A DNA stretch of 64,000 nucleotides, taken from positions 62,001 through 126,000 of the forward strand of contig NZ_LATZ01000009.1 of assembly GCF_000981385.1 (NCBI RefSeq), given 5' to 3'. Source of the stretch: Bacillus sp. SA1-12 (GTDB lineage: Bacteria > Bacillota > Bacilli > Bacillales > Bacillaceae). This document shows positions 30,633 to 40,582 of the stretch, piece by piece; within the stretch, counting starts at the first letter, position 1, and the number at the start of each line of letters is the position of its first letter. The translations under genes were made by a program, and so were the position numbers. The notes under the pieces are model-generated. The model did no database searches, had not been told where the DNA came from, and saw nothing but the letters and a program-made list of their open reading frames with translations.

Positions 30633-32294
30633 ATGGAAAAGACAGAAACTATAAAATTAATTGCCTTGGGGGGCGTAGGTGAAGTCGGTAAAAATATGTT
30701 TGTTGTGGAGATCAACACAGATATTTTTGTCGTTGATGCAGGGTTAATGTATCCTGAAGGTGAAATGTTGGGTATTGATATGGTTATACCGGACATTACA
30801 TATTTAAAAGAAAATAAAGATCGTGTAAAAGGCATTTTTTTAACACATGGACATGATGAGAATATCGGAGGAATTTTCTACCTTTTAAATAATTTAAGTA
30901 TTCCTATTTACGGTACTAAGCTGACATTGGCTTTTGTAAGTGAAAAATTAAAAGAAAACCGTATGAAACAAAATGTTTTAGTGAAAGAAATAAATAGTGA
31001 AACATTGTTGCGTTTCTCCAGTACAAACATTTCTTTCTTTAAAACCAATCACAGTATCCCGGATTCTGTTGGTATTAGTTTTTCTACAACAATGGGATCG
31101 ATTGTTCATACAGGTGATTTTAAGTTTGATCAAACACCAATCCGTGAGAATCTAATGGATATCGCAAAAATAGCTAAGATTGGCGAATCAGGTGTGTTAT
31201 GTTTATTATCTGACAGTATCAATGCTGAAAAACCTGGCTATTCCGGATCTGAAGCGATTGTCGGCAGTGAAATTTCTGATGTTATGTATGATGCAGAAGG
31301 CAGAGTCATTGTTGCAGTATTTGCTTCCAACCTTTATCGAATTCAGCAAGTCATAAACGCTTCTGTGAAAAACAATCGCAAACTAGCAATTGTTGGTAAA
31401 AATATGAAAAATATCCTTACTTTAGCAATTCATCTAGGATATATTGAGGTTGAAGAAGACTTAATCATTTCTGTAAACGATATAGACAAGCACCCTAAAA
31501 ATGAAATAACCATCCTAACAACTAGCAATCAAGGTGACCCGTTAGCTGTGTTATCAAGAATGGCCAAACAGTCACATAAACAGGTAAATGTAAAAGAGGG
31601 GGATACTATTCTAGTAGCGGCTACACCGATCCCTGGCCATGAGCTCGTTTTCTCAAAAACAATCGACTTATTATTTAGAGCAGGTGCCAACGTTGTGTTC
31701 GGGCAAAAACAAATTCATGTTTCCGGTCATGGTCACCAAGAAGAGTTAAAAATGATGCTCAATCTGACAAAGCCAAAGTATTTTATTCCAATACATGGTG
31801 AATATAAAATGCAAAAGGCTCATGCTAAACTAGCAAAGCAAGTAGGTTTAAATGAGGAAAATATCTTTTTAGTCGAAAAAGGCGATGTTATTGAATTTAA
31901 AGGAAACAATGTGAATACTGGTGCAAAAGTTCCTTCAGGAAATATTTTAATCGACGGATTAGGCATAGGTGATGTTGGTAACATCGTGCTTCGCGATCGC
32001 CGCTTATTATCTCAAGATGGAATCTTAATTGTTGTTGTCACACTGGATAAACAGAAAAAGCAAATTATTTCAGGTCCAGAGATTATTACAAGAGGTTTTG
32101 TATATGTCAGGGAATCAGAAGAACTGATCGGCCATGCCACAGAGATTGTTTCATCTATTGTAGAAAAAAGCATGCAAGAGTATACTATAGAGTGGTCGGC
32201 ATTAAAGCTTAGTATAAGAGAAGCGCTTAATCAATTCCTATATGAAAAAACAAAACGAAGACCAATGATCTTACCAATCATAATGGAAATTTAA
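30633..32294 (+). CDS. rnjB: Ribonuclease J2
   Basis: Metallo-beta-lactamase/beta-CASP ribonuclease that forms a complex with RNase J1. 553 residues. The metal motif, HxHxDH in active family members, reads HGHDEN (in THGHDENIGG), so the Asp and final His ligands are changed; this is characteristic of RNase J2 and implies weak activity and a mainly structural role. NHSIPDSVG, IVHTGDFKFD, LLSDSINAEKPG and SGHGHQEELK match the RNase J backbone. GGGGAGGATT lies before the ATG. Confidence 0.94.
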   Translation: MEKTETIKLIALGGVGEVGKNMFVVEINTDIFVVDAGLMYPEGEMLGIDMVIPDITYLKENKDRVKGIFLTHGHDENIGGIFYLLNNLSIPIYGTKLTLAFVSEKLKENRMKQNVLVKEINSETLLRFSSTNISFFKTNHSIPDSVGISFSTTMGSIVHTGDFKFDQTPIRENLMDIAKIAKIGESGVLCLLSDSINAEKPGYSGSEAIVGSEISDVMYDAEGRVIVAVFASNLYRIQQVINASVKNNRKLAIVGKNMKNILTLAIHLGYIEVEEDLIISVNDIDKHPKNEITILTTSNQGDPLAVLSRMAKQSHKQVNVKEGDTILVAATPIPGHELVFSKTIDLLFRAGANVVFGQKQIHVSGHGHQEELKMMLNLTKPKYFIPIHGEYKMQKAHAKLAKQVGLNEENIFLVEKGDVIEFKGNNVNTGAKVPSGNILIDGLGIGDVGNIVLRDRRLLSQDGILIVVVTLDKQKKQIISGPEIITRGFVYVRESEELIGHATEIVSSIVEKSMQEYTIEWSALKLSIREALNQFLYEKTKRRPMILPIIMEI

Positions 32295-32647
32295 AAATTG
32301 TCTATCTATCTTTTCATTTTAGAATGGTGAAAACGCTTATAATATAAGAGGAATAGATCATGAAGCTGGCAAAATACTGTCAGCTTCTTTTTTTTGCTTG
32401 GTACAAAATGTGCGAAACTTCAAAGAAAAGGACGGATCAGGGGAGTGCTAACAGACACCGGAACTGAAGGCGCTTTCTGACCATAAGCAATTGATGACGT
32501 CCCAGCTGTAATCAACAGCCAAGTATAAAAGGCATTTTCTAAAAATAACATACTTTAGAAAGAACCCTTTACGATTTCCTTTCATTCGCATGAAATAGGT
32601 AAGGTTGTAAATACTACAATAAGAATGAAAAGAAAGGGTGATGAAAC
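32295..32647 (+). other. rnjB-tepA intergenic region
   Basis: 353 nt with no credible ORF on the + strand. Contains a catabolite-response-element-like site (32328-32341), a TATAAT at 32338-32343, a strong terminator (32362-32395) and, around 32460-32530, a GC-richer stretch with CAGCTG and GGCGCTTTC that may be decayed palindromic repeat DNA. Open frames on the - strand here run antisense into tepA and are not supported. Confidence 0.55.
32362..32395 (+). terminator. rnjB terminator
   Basis: GAAGCTG (32362-32368) pairs with CAGCTTC (32381-32387), followed by eight or more Ts. Clear. Confidence 0.85.
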
Positions 32648-33394
32648 ATGACAAATCATGATCATTACATACAAGGCAGCGATCAAAATGATGGCAATGA
32701 AAAGCAAGCAGAAAAAGAAAGTACAATTGTTGAAAAAATTCAGCAGCTAGGACAAACGAATGTTCCGCAAATGGGACAAGAATCAAAAATACATTGCTTA
32801 ACGATTGTAGGGCAAATAGAAGGCCATATCCAGCTTCCTCCGCAAAATAAAACAACCAAATACGAGCATGTAATTCCGCAAATCGTTGCAATTGAACAAA
32901 ATCCAAACATCGAAGGGTTATTGGTCATTTTGAATACGGTAGGCGGTGATGTAGAAGCAGGTTTAGCAATTGCCGAAATGCTTGCCACAATTTCAAAACC
33001 TACAGTATCTATTGTATTAGGTGGTGGCCATTCGATTGGTGTTCCAATTGCTGTTTCGTGTGATCATTCTTTTATTGTTGAAACAGCGACAATGACCATT
33101 CACCCGGTCCGATTAACCGGCTTGGTCATTGGTGTACCGCAAACCTTTGAATACTTAGATAAAATGCAGGATCGTGTCATTAATTTTGTCACTAAACACT
33201 CAAATATTAGTGAAGAGAAATTTAAAGAGCTAATGTTTTCTAAAGGCAATTTAACACGTGATATTGGGACAAATGTTGTTGGAAAAGATGCTGTACAATA
33301 CGGATTAATTGATGAGGTTGGAGGCGTTGGTCAAGCGATGCAGAAACTGAACAGCATGCTTGAAAAAACAAATGAAAAGCAGGTGCTTCAATGA
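32648..33394 (+). CDS. tepA: ClpP-like serine protease TepA
   Basis: Cytoplasmic ClpP/crotonase-fold protease; in B. subtilis linked to protein translocation and spore small acid-soluble protein turnover. 248 residues with an N-terminal polar tail of about 45. [17 protein letters not shown] and the nucleophile Ser in [14 protein letters not shown] are followed by TIHPVRLTG with the catalytic His. AGAAAGGGTGATG precedes the ATG. Its stop overlaps the ylzJ start (ATGA). Confidence 0.93.
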   Translation: MTNHDHYIQGSDQNDGNEKQAEKESTIVEKIQQLGQTNVPQMGQESKIHCLTIVGQIEGHIQLPPQNKTTKYEHVIPQIVAIEQNPNIEGLLVILNTVGGDVEAGLAIAEMLATISKPTVSIVLGGGHSIGVPIAVSCDHSFIVETATMTIHPVRLTGLVIGVPQTFEYLDKMQDRVINFVTKHSNISEEKFKELMFSKGNLTRDIGTNVVGKDAVQYGLIDEVGGVGQAMQKLNSMLEKTNEKQVLQ

Positions 33395-33648
33395 TCTTTT
33401 ATACAATGATGCCGGAGCAGTTAATGTTTCCAACACATGAAGACGATTTTAAAAAACAATCAGTCATTGAAATGAATGGTGTTCAGCTTCTCGTTCAGGA
33501 AGCTTCAAAAGCACATTATGAGATTGTTCGAGTTTTAAGCAGTGATCCACGCCATTTCCTTGATAGTCAGTATTGTCCGGGACAAAAAATTACAATGTCC
33601 GTTTCTACTAATGAGGATAATTATGGTATAATAGGGGGACAACGATGA
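33391..33648 (+). CDS. ylzJ: YlzJ-like protein
   Basis: 85-residue conserved protein of unknown function, found only beside tepA in spore formers. [14 protein letters not shown] at the start is characteristic. It overlaps tepA by 4 nt and so is translationally coupled. No signal peptide or membrane segment. Its last codons contain a TGGTATAAT extended -10 motif. Confidence 0.88.
   Translation: MIFYTMMPEQLMFPTHEDDFKKQSVIEMNGVQLLVQEASKAHYEIVRVLSSDPRHFLDSQYCPGQKITMSVSTNEDNYGIIGGQR
33623..33632 (+). promoter_or_regulatory. Extended -10 promoter candidate for spoIIIE inside ylzJ
   Basis: TGGTATAAT ending at 33632 is a perfect TGnTATAAT. The -35 position (TCTACT) is poor, as is usual for extended -10 promoters. 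The hairpin at 33650 would lie in its leader. Confidence 0.4.
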
Positions 33649-33649
33649 G

Positions 33650-33677
33650 GCAGCCAGTTTTTCGGCTGCTTTATTCA
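33650..33677 (+). terminator. Stem-loop between ylzJ and spoIIIE
   Basis: GCAGCC (33650-33655) and GGCTGC (33664-33669), loop AGTTTTTC, then TTTATTC. A short intrinsic terminator, perhaps partial. Confidence 0.6.
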
Positions 33678-33716
33678 TTTCTTAAACAGATATTAATGAT
33701 ACATAGGTGATTATTT

Positions 33717-36095
33717 ATGGCGAAACGAAAAAGAAAACAAAGGAAGACAAAGGATGATTGGAAAAAGATCTTAAAATATGAGTTAGCAGGTCTAATTATT
33801 TTGGCAATTGCTCTCATTGCTATATCTAAACTGGGCTTTGTGGGAGTAACCTTTGTCCACTTATTTCGTTTTTTTAGTGGAGAATGGTATATGCTTTTTC
33901 TCATTGGAGTTGTTCTATTTTCATTTTATTTAATATGGAAAAGACAAATTCCCTCATTATTTAACAGACAAATGGTTGGGGTGTATTGTGTGACAGCTTC
34001 ATTATTATTATTAAGTCATGTCACGCTTTTCAAAATGCTTTCCCATAATGGGACATTTGCTTCACCAAGTGTTCTTTCTAACACCCTTCAATTATTTTGG
34101 ATGGATGTAAGAGGTGAAGCTAGTACAGTTGATTTAGGGGGAGGAATGTTAGGGGCTCTGCTATTTGCAGCTTCCTACTACCTTTTTGCAGAAGCTGGTT
34201 CTAAAATAATTGCGATCGTTTTAATCGTCATTGGAATCATTTTAATTACTGGTCGTTCGCTGCAGGCAACCTTAGCAAAGATATTAGTGCCGATTGGAAG
34301 ATTTATGAAAGGTCAAGCAATCGGTTTTAAAAATGATATGAAAAGCCTGCCATCAGCCATGAAAAAAAGACATGAGGAGAAAAAACAGAAGCGAAAAATT
34401 AGAAAAACGGAAGAAACAAGTGAAGCTGATTCAGACTTAAGTGAAGAGGAAGAAGAGCTGCAGCCAATAATCTCTAGTTTCTCTGAACGGGGAGGACAGC
34501 AGGAAATGGTCATACATACAATGGACACCCCTTCACAACAAGTACATCCTGCTGAAGAACAGGAACATAAACAGAAACTAAAAGCAAAGAAATCAACTGC
34601 TGAACCATCTTCAGAAGAAGAAACACAAATGCTCCAACCTATGACATTTGTTGAGGTAGAGAACAAAGATTATGAATTGCCGCCGCTTGATTTATTAAAA
34701 GCACCCAAACATAACTCTCAACAAGCCGATAAGAAAAATATTTATGAAAATGCAAGAAAACTTGAAAAAACATTTCAAAGCTTTGGGGTAAAAGCAAAAG
34801 TTACCCAAGTCCATCTTGGACCGGCAGTTACTAAATATGAAGTTTATCCAGATGTTGGGGTAAAGGTAAGTAAAATTGTTAATTTAAGTGATGATTTAGC
34901 CTTAGCTCTAGCAGCAAAAGATATAAGAATAGAAGCGCCTATTCCAGGTAAATCGGCAATAGGCATTGAGGTGCCAAATTCAGAAATAGCCATGGTTTCT
35001 CTAAGAGAAGTATTAGAGTCCAAAGCAAATGACCGTCCTGATGCAAAGCTGTTAATTGGTTTAGGAAGAGATATTTCCGGAGATGCAGTTTTAGCTGAAT
35101 TAAATAAAATGCCTCACTTACTTGTTGCAGGGGCAACCGGAAGCGGGAAAAGTGTATGTATAAATGGTATTATTACCAGCATTTTAATGCGTGCTAAACC
35201 GCATGAAGTGAAGTTGATGATGATTGACCCGAAAATGGTTGAACTTAATGTGTACAATGGTGTCCCACATTTGCTTGCACCTGTCGTAACAGATCCAAAA
35301 AAGGCCTCGCAAGCACTTAAGAAGGTAGTAAATGAGATGGAACGCCGGTATGAGTTATTTTCACACACAGGCACACGGAATATTGAAGGTTATAATGACA
35401 TTATCAGACGGAATAATCAAGAGGAAGCAGCATTGCAGCCTGAGCTCCCATATATTGTCGTGATCGTAGATGAGCTTGCAGATTTAATGATGGTTGCATC
35501 TTCAGATGTGGAAGATTCCATTACAAGGCTTTCACAAATGGCACGTGCAGCCGGAATTCATTTAATCATCGCAACACAACGGCCATCCGTTGATGTTATC
35601 ACAGGAGTGATTAAAGCTAACATTCCTTCAAGAATAGCATTCAGTGTATCATCTCAAACTGATTCAAGAACCATTCTTGACATGGGTGGTGCCGAAAAGC
35701 TTTTAGGCAGAGGTGACATGCTCTTTCTTCCTGTAGGTGCATCCAAACCGGTACGTGTACAAGGAGCCTTTTTATCTGATGAGGAGGTTGAACAAACCGT
35801 TAACTTTGTTATTGGGCAACAGAAGGCACAGTATCAAGAAGAGATGATTCCATCAGAAGTAGTTGAAACAACGAGTGATGTTCAGGACGATTTATATGAA
35901 GAGGCTGTACAGCTTGTTGTTGATATGCAAACAGCATCTGTATCAATGCTGCAGCGCAGATTCCGGATTGGCTATACGCGTGCGGCAAGATTAATTGATG
36001 CAATGGAAGAAAGAGGGGTTGTTGGCCCATATGAGGGAAGCAAACCTCGTGATGTTCTTCTTTCAAAAGAAAAACATGAAGAGCTAACTTCATGA
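33717..36095 (+). CDS. spoIIIE: DNA translocase SpoIIIE/FtsK
   Basis: Septal ATP-driven pump that moves the chromosome into the forespore. 792 residues: four N-terminal membrane segments (about 20-180), a charged Glu/Lys-rich linker (about 215-310), then the motor with [13 protein letters not shown] (Walker A), [12 protein letters not shown] (Walker B) and [14 protein letters not shown]-terminal gamma winged helix follows ([31 protein letters not shown]), which reads polar SRS/KOPS-like sequences. The ATG follows ATAGGTG. Confidence 0.96.
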   Translation: MAKRKRKQRKTKDDWKKILKYELAGLIILAIALIAISKLGFVGVTFVHLFRFFSGEWYMLFLIGVVLFSFYLIWKRQIPSLFNRQMVGVYCVTASLLLLSHVTLFKMLSHNGTFASPSVLSNTLQLFWMDVRGEASTVDLGGGMLGALLFAASYYLFAEAGSKIIAIVLIVIGIILITGRSLQATLAKILVPIGRFMKGQAIGFKNDMKSLPSAMKKRHEEKKQKRKIRKTEETSEADSDLSEEEEELQPIISSFSERGGQQEMVIHTMDTPSQQVHPAEEQEHKQKLKAKKSTAEPSSEEETQMLQPMTFVEVENKDYELPPLDLLKAPKHNSQQADKKNIYENARKLEKTFQSFGVKAKVTQVHLGPAVTKYEVYPDVGVKVSKIVNLSDDLALALAAKDIRIEAPIPGKSAIGIEVPNSEIAMVSLREVLESKANDRPDAKLLIGLGRDISGDAVLAELNKMPHLLVAGATGSGKSVCINGIITSILMRAKPHEVKLMMIDPKMVELNVYNGVPHLLAPVVTDPKKASQALKKVVNEMERRYELFSHTGTRNIEGYNDIIRRNNQEEAALQPELPYIVVIVDELADLMMVASSDVEDSITRLSQMARAAGIHLIIATQRPSVDVITGVIKANIPSRIAFSVSSQTDSRTILDMGGAEKLLGRGDMLFLPVGASKPVRVQGAFLSDEEVEQTVNFVIGQQKAQYQEEMIPSEVVETTSDVQDDLYEEAVQLVVDMQTASVSMLQRRFRIGYTRAARLIDAMEERGVVGPYEGSKPRDVLLSKEKHEELTS

Positions 36096-36104
36096 CTTTA
36101 TGTT

Positions 36105-36153
36105 AAAGACTATACAAGTTTTGAGAATTCAAATCCTGTATAGTCTTTTTTTT
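36105..36153 (+). terminator. spoIIIE terminator
   Basis: AAAGACTATACA (36105-36116) pairs perfectly with TGTATAGTCTTT (36137-36148), followed by a T-run. Confidence 0.85.
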
Positions 36154-36400
36154 GAGGTTTGGCTCAAGATTAGCAAAGATATTATTATTTAAACTGAATG
36201 TTTTGATCAAATGAATAAAATGCAATGAGCAATTCCCTTCTTTTTAAATGTTTGTTTTTGCAAACAAGGTTGTTATTAAGATAGATAAGGATTATTAAAA
36301 AGGAGTGAAAATAAGAAGGAGAATTGAAGTAGTGACTTTCGTTAATTCTTCTTTAATATAAGTTTAATGTGAATTGTGCACTGGGTTGATTGATATTTTA

Positions 36401-36460
36401 GGCGGGGACTCCTGTGTACAACACGACGCTAAAGGTAAGTCCAGCAGCGGAAAGCAACTG
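36401..36460 (+). repeat. Remnant of a GC-rich Bacillaceae intergenic repeat
   Basis: GGCGGGGACTCCTG...ACAACACGACGC...GTCCAGCAGCGGAAAGCAACTG recalls, from memory, a dispersed element of Bacillus genomes beginning GCGGGGACTCCTGCGGG and ending GCGGAAAGCGAGTG. The middle palindromic part is mostly lost. It stands out by GC content from its surroundings. Confidence 0.5.
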
Positions 36461-36667
36461 TAATGTTAATAACGATTTATTTAAAAAAGCAGCACTTTGA
36501 TAAAAGAGCTTAATAATAAAGCCTGAAGCAAAATGAATTTTGGAAAAGAATAATGTCAAAAAAAGAGATCATAATAAGGCCAAATACCTTTAAACTTGAT
36601 AAACAAGACTTAATTTAGAGACTTATTTTAGTTTTCTACTAATTTCGACAAAAATAAATAGTTTTTA

Positions 36668-36696
36668 TTTATTTCTTGTTAAAAACATGATATAGT
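36668..36696 (+). promoter_or_regulatory. Candidate promoter of ymfC
   Basis: TTTATT (36668-36673), 17-nt spacer, TATAGT (36691-36696; five of six). The dyad at 36717 begins about 20 nt after the -10, over the expected transcription start. Confidence 0.45.
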
Positions 36697-36716
36697 ATTT
36701 TCGATTAGAGATAGGT

Positions 36717-36746
36717 GTATAACATCAGATGTCTGATCTCTTATAC
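36717..36746 (+). promoter_or_regulatory. Nested dyad operator candidate before ymfC
   Basis: ATCAGA-TG-TCTGAT (36724-36737) is a perfect 6-2-6 palindrome enclosed by GTATAA (36717-36722) and TTATAC (36741-36746). A dyad of this size next to a GntR-type gene is the usual form of an autoregulatory operator; the link is inference. Confidence 0.5.
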
Positions 36747-36766
36747 AATGAGGAAGGGGCGGACCT

Positions 36767-37492
36767 ATGAGTATTAAATCTGACAATCGTCACTTGTATT
36801 TGCAAGTTATTGATAAAATTAAAGAAGATATTGAAAAAGGGATATACCGGGAAAAAGAAAAATTGCCTTCAGAATTTGAACTTTCCAAAGGATTAGGCGT
36901 CAGCAGAGCAACGTTAAGAGAAGCTCTCCGTATCCTTGAGGAAGAAAACGTTATCATCAGAAGGCATGGTGTAGGGACCTTCGTTAATTCAAAGCCGAGA
37001 TTTACCTCAGGTATTGAGCAGTTAAACAGTGTAACTGGAATGATTGAAAAGGGTAACCATAAACCTGGAACGATTTTTCTATCATCCTCTATTACAGGAG
37101 CAACAGACGATGATGTGAAAAGGTTTAAATGTGACAAGGAAGAGGAAATATTCTTACTAGAAAGAGTAAGAACTGCAAGCAGTGAGCCAGTCGTTTATTG
37201 TATTGATAAAATTCCTACACAAATTTTACCAGAAACCTTTGATCATGAACAAGAATCCTTATTTCAATTACTGGAAGAAAAAGCTAATATATATATTAGT
37301 TATGCAGTTACACATATTGATCCAATTGGCTATCATGAAAAAATTTCACCTATTTTAGAATGTGATCCCGAAACTTCATTACTTTTATTAAAGCAAATGC
37401 ATTTTGATAATCAAGACCGCCCAGTTTTATACTCATTAAACTATTTTAGGGCAGATCACTTTAGTTTTCATGTTGTAAGAAAGCGGATTTAG
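36767..37492 (+). CDS. ymfC: GntR-family transcriptional regulator, HutC subfamily (YmfC)
   Basis: DNA-binding repressor-type protein of 241 residues. Winged helix at about 8-75 ([41 protein letters not shown]) and a C-terminal UTRA effector domain (about 90-235; [27 protein letters not shown]). AGGAAGGGGCGG precedes the ATG. In B. subtilis ymfC sits at this place but without the nucleoside transporter that follows here, so YmfC may regulate nupNOPQ with a nucleoside-type ligand; this is not shown by sequence. Confidence 0.9.
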   Translation: MSIKSDNRHLYLQVIDKIKEDIEKGIYREKEKLPSEFELSKGLGVSRATLREALRILEEENVIIRRHGVGTFVNSKPRFTSGIEQLNSVTGMIEKGNHKPGTIFLSSSITGATDDDVKRFKCDKEEEIFLLERVRTASSEPVVYCIDKIPTQILPETFDHEQESLFQLLEEKANIYISYAVTHIDPIGYHEKISPILECDPETSLLLLKQMHFDNQDRPVLYSLNYFRADHFSFHVVRKRI

Positions 37493-37692
37493 GTAAAAGA
37501 TAGTAAATAGAATGATGATATCATATTTGGTCCTCGTACATATTTTTTGGAAGAAAATCTACACGGTTTAGTGCTTATCTCCTAGATTTTTGTTTATTAT
37601 GAAATAGGATGAATAAACTTAAGGGGGTGATATTCGCACTGGCAAGGCGGTTTAGTCAACTAAACATTATTTAATTTTAGGGGGTTTTAAAA

Positions 37693-38769
37693 ATGAAGAA
37701 AAAATTTGGACTTGCATTATCTTTAGTATTAGCTGCAGGTACATTATTAGCAGGCTGTGGCGGTGGCGGCCAAAATGAGGGAGCTGGAGAAGGCGGCGGA
37801 GAAGGTGCTGATGATAACTTTTCAGTTGCAATGGTAACGGATGTTGGTGGTGTTGATGATAAATCCTTCAACCAATCAGCATGGGAAGGCCTTCAAGCAT
37901 ATGGAGAAGAGAATAATCTTGAAAAAGGCAAAGGCTTTGACTATCTGCAGTCTCAAAGTGATGCAGACTATGCAACAAACTTAAATACACTGGCTCGTAA
38001 GGATTATGACCTAATTTATGGAATTGGCTACCAATTGCAAGGGGCAATAGATGAGATAGCTCAGCAACAAAAGGATGTAAATTTTGCTATTGTTGATAGT
38101 GTTGTAGAACAGCCAAACGTTTCAAGTATCACTTTTAAAGAGCATCAAGGTTCATTCCTTGTTGGTGTTGTTGCTGGATTAACAACAAAATCAAATAAAG
38201 TCGGTTTTGTTGGCGGTATGGAATCAGACTTAATTAAAAAGTTTGAAGTAGGATTTGTAGAAGGTGTTAAAGCTGTAAATCCAGAAGCAAAAGTGGATAT
38301 TCAATATGCTGGTGCATTCGATGCTGCTGATAAAGGAAAAGCGATTGCATCTAGTATGTATGGTGGAGGAGCAGACATTATATATCATGCTGCTGGCGGA
38401 ACTGGTAACGGTGTATTCTCAGAAGCAATTGACTTAAAAGTAGAAAATCCTGATCGTGAAGTATGGGTTATTGGTGTTGATAAAGACCAATATGAAGAAG
38501 GAAATGGTAAAACGAAAGATGGAAAAGAATTTAACGTAACGTTGACATCTATGGTTAAACGTGTAGATGTGGCGGTTAAAGACCTTGCTGAAAAGGCTGC
38601 AGCTGGTGATTTCCCAGGCGGAGAAGTGATTGAGTACGGTATTGAGGAAGAAGCAATCGGTATTGCACCTGCTCCACACGATGAACATTTATCAGATGAA
38701 GTGAAAGCAAAAGTAAAAGAGTATCAAGAAAAAATTCTTAATGGTGAGATCGAAGTACCATCTAAATAA
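37693..38769 (+). CDS. nupN: BMP-family nucleoside-binding lipoprotein
   Basis: Solute receptor of a nucleoside (guanosine-type) ABC importer. 358 residues. Signal peptide [20 protein letters not shown] with lipobox LLAGC (acylated Cys about 21), a flexible Gly/Glu-rich linker, then the BMP/PnrA fold ([25 protein letters not shown]). The Asp-Lys-Ser-Phe and late Asp of VIGVDKDQY are typical ligand contacts. GGGGG lies 9 nt before the ATG. A long inverted repeat separates it from nupO. Confidence 0.92.
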   Translation: MKKKFGLALSLVLAAGTLLAGCGGGGQNEGAGEGGGEGADDNFSVAMVTDVGGVDDKSFNQSAWEGLQAYGEENNLEKGKGFDYLQSQSDADYATNLNTLARKDYDLIYGIGYQLQGAIDEIAQQQKDVNFAIVDSVVEQPNVSSITFKEHQGSFLVGVVAGLTTKSNKVGFVGGMESDLIKKFEVGFVEGVKAVNPEAKVDIQYAGAFDAADKGKAIASSMYGGGADIIYHAAGGTGNGVFSEAIDLKVENPDREVWVIGVDKDQYEEGNGKTKDGKEFNVTLTSMVKRVDVAVKDLAEKAAAGDFPGGEVIEYGIEEEAIGIAPAPHDEHLSDEVKAKVKEYQEKILNGEIEVPSK

Positions 38770-38781
38770 CAAAAACAGATT

Positions 38782-38899
38782 AAGGGGCTGACTTAAAATA
38801 TAAGGTCTAACCTCTCTAACTTAAGTGGATTGGATATAGTGTAAAAGATCTATATTTAGTTTTAGTTAGAGTAGGTTTTTACCTTATGAGTCACCCCTT
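38782..38899 (+). repeat. Long inverted repeat, GAGGCTG-like, copy 4 (inside nup operon)
   Basis: AAGGGG-TGACT pairs with AGTCA-CCCCTT at the ends. Further in are TATAAGGT/ACCTTAT, CTCTAACT/AGTTAGAG and an apical ATATAG/CTATAT stem. About 118 nt folds into one long imperfect hairpin between nupN and nupO. The outer GGGGCTGACTtAAAA end resembles the other copies. Confidence 0.75.
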
Positions 38900-38915
38900 T
38901 CTTCCTGAAATCAAT

Positions 38916-38953
38916 AAATGCAAATTTTCTAACTAATTAGATGATTTGCATTT
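38916..38953 (+). repeat. Second stem-loop between nupN and nupO
   Basis: AAATGCAAAT (38916-38925) and ATTTGCATTT (38944-38953) form a perfect 10-bp AT-rich stem with an 18-nt loop. No T-run. Confidence 0.6.
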
Positions 38954-39052
38954 GGTGATTTTCATACCAGCTAGCTTAAGTTCTTAGTAACAAAAGTTAA
39001 CAAAATGAATGGTTTTATTACAGGTTGTTCTGGAAAAGGAGTGTGAACAAGT

Positions 39053-40582
39053 TTGGAATATGTTATTGAAATGCTGAATATTCGTAAGGAATTTCCTGGC
39101 ATCGTGGCAAATGATAACATCACCCTTCAAGTAAAAAAAGGAGAAATCCATGCATTACTGGGGGAAAATGGTGCAGGTAAATCAACTTTAATGAATGTTT
39201 TGTTCGGTCTTTATCAACCTGAAAAAGGGGAAATTAGGGTAAAAGGGAAAAAAGTTGCGATTACAAATCCAAATATAGCAAATGATCTTGGGATTGGGAT
39301 GGTTCATCAGCATTTTATGCTTGTCGATACATTTACAGTAACGGAGAATATTATATTAGGAAATGAACCTAAAAAAGGTAGCTCAATTAACATAAGAGAA
39401 GCTGAAAAACAGGTAAAAGAAATTTCAGAGAGATATGGACTTGCTGTTGATCCGACTGCAAAAATTTCTGATATTTCCGTTGGTGCACAACAAAGGGTAG
39501 AAATTCTTAAAACATTGTACCGCGGTGCAGAAATATTAATTTTTGATGAGCCGACTGCGGTTTTAACCCCTCAGGAAATTAAAGAATTGATTCAAATATT
39601 GAAAACATTAATTAGTGAAGGAAAATCGATAATTCTGATCACCCATAAACTAAAGGAAATTATGGAGGTTTGTGACAGAGTAACGGTTATCCGCAAAGGT
39701 GAGGGGATCGGTACAGTGAATGTTGCTGATACAAATCCAAATGAACTTGCATCTCTCATGGTTGGCCGCGAGGTTTCATTTATAACCGAAAAGATCCCAG
39801 CAACACCAAAGGAAGATGTTTTAACAATTGAAAATTTAGTTGTAAAAGATAATCGTCAGGTGCAAATGGTAAATTCATTAAATTTATCAGTTCGTGCAGG
39901 TGAAATAGTCGGTATTGCTGGAGTAGATGGAAACGGACAAACAGAATTAATTGAAGCGATTACAGGTTTAAGAAAAGTAGAATCCGGAAGTATTAAAATA
40001 AATAATAAAGATATTACGAACACACACCCAAGGAAAATAACCGAATCAGGTATTGGCCACATTCCGCAGGATCGTCATAAACATGGTTTAGTGCTTGATT
40101 TTCCTATCGGCGAAAATATGGTGTTGCAAACCTATTACAAGCCTCCATTTTCCAAAAGTGGTGTCTTAAATTTTAAAGCGATTTATGATAAAGCGAAAAA
40201 ATTAATTGAGGAATTTGATGTCAGAACACCTAGTTCAACTACTTTAGCAAGAGCGTTGTCAGGTGGAAATCAACAAAAGGCTATTATTGGGAGAGAAGTT
40301 GATCGTAATCCTGATTTATTAATTGCAGCACAGCCTACACGCGGTCTTGATGTAGGGGCAATTGAATTTATTCATAGCCGTCTTATTGAGCAAAGAGATA
40401 ATGGAAAAGCAGTGCTTCTTATTTCCTTTGAATTAGATGAAATCATGAATGTAAGTGATCGCATTGCTGTTATTTATGAAGGCGAAATTGTCGATATTGT
40501 TGATCCAAAAGAAACAACTGAACAAGAGTTAGGATTACTTATGGCTGGTAGTAAGCGTCAGAAAGCAGGTGAGAAGTCATGA
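39053..40582 (+). CDS. nupO: Nucleoside ABC transporter, duplicated ATPase subunit
   Basis: 509 residues with two nucleotide-binding domains, as in the sugar (RbsA-like) and nucleoside importers. First half: Walker A GENGAGKSTL (about 35-44), signature ISVGAQQRVEI, Walker B LIFDEPTAVL. Second half: the Walker A position reads GVDGNGQTEL, lacking Lys, which is common in this subfamily; signature LSGGNQQKAI, Walker B LIAAQPTRGLD. Starts with TTG after AAAAGGAGTGTG. Its stop overlaps nupP (ATGA). Confidence 0.93.
   Translation: MEYVIEMLNIRKEFPGIVANDNITLQVKKGEIHALLGENGAGKSTLMNVLFGLYQPEKGEIRVKGKKVAITNPNIANDLGIGMVHQHFMLVDTFTVTENIILGNEPKKGSSINIREAEKQVKEISERYGLAVDPTAKISDISVGAQQRVEILKTLYRGAEILIFDEPTAVLTPQEIKELIQILKTLISEGKSIILITHKLKEIMEVCDRVTVIRKGEGIGTVNVADTNPNELASLMVGREVSFITEKIPATPKEDVLTIENLVVKDNRQVQMVNSLNLSVRAGEIVGIAGVDGNGQTELIEAITGLRKVESGSIKINNKDITNTHPRKITESGIGHIPQDRHKHGLVLDFPIGENMVLQTYYKPPFSKSGVLNFKAIYDKAKKLIEEFDVRTPSSTTLARALSGGNQQKAIIGREVDRNPDLLIAAQPTRGLDVGAIEFIHSRLIEQRDNGKAVLLISFELDEIMNVSDRIAVIYEGEIVDIVDPKETTEQELGLLMAGSKRQKAGEKS

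Larger units (their letters stand above)
36096..36766. other. spoIIIE-ymfC intergenic region (671 nt)
   Basis: The largest gap of the window, AT-rich, without a credible ORF. From left: the spoIIIE terminator, plain AT-rich sequence with a purine-rich AAAAAGGAGTGAAAATAAG stretch near 36297 that leads into no gene, a 60-nt GC-rich repeat remnant (36401-36460), more AT-rich sequence, then the ymfC promoter and dyad at 36668-36746. Confidence 0.6.

Noticed and set aside
32448..32906. 152-residue - strand frame overlapping the tepA 5' end
   Set aside because: It is antisense to conserved tepA codons, is Phe/Leu/Cys-rich, has no ribosome binding site, and covers a possible decayed repeat.
37545..37565. 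CodY-box-like sequence before nupN
   Set aside because: ATTTTTTGGAAGAAAAT has only about 9 of 15 matches to the CodY motif; the right half is good but the left is poor. CodY control of nup genes is known in B. subtilis, but this site alone is not convincing.
37493..37692. Purine riboswitch before nupN
   Set aside because: No three-way junction core or paired loop sequences were found; only short palindromes are present.
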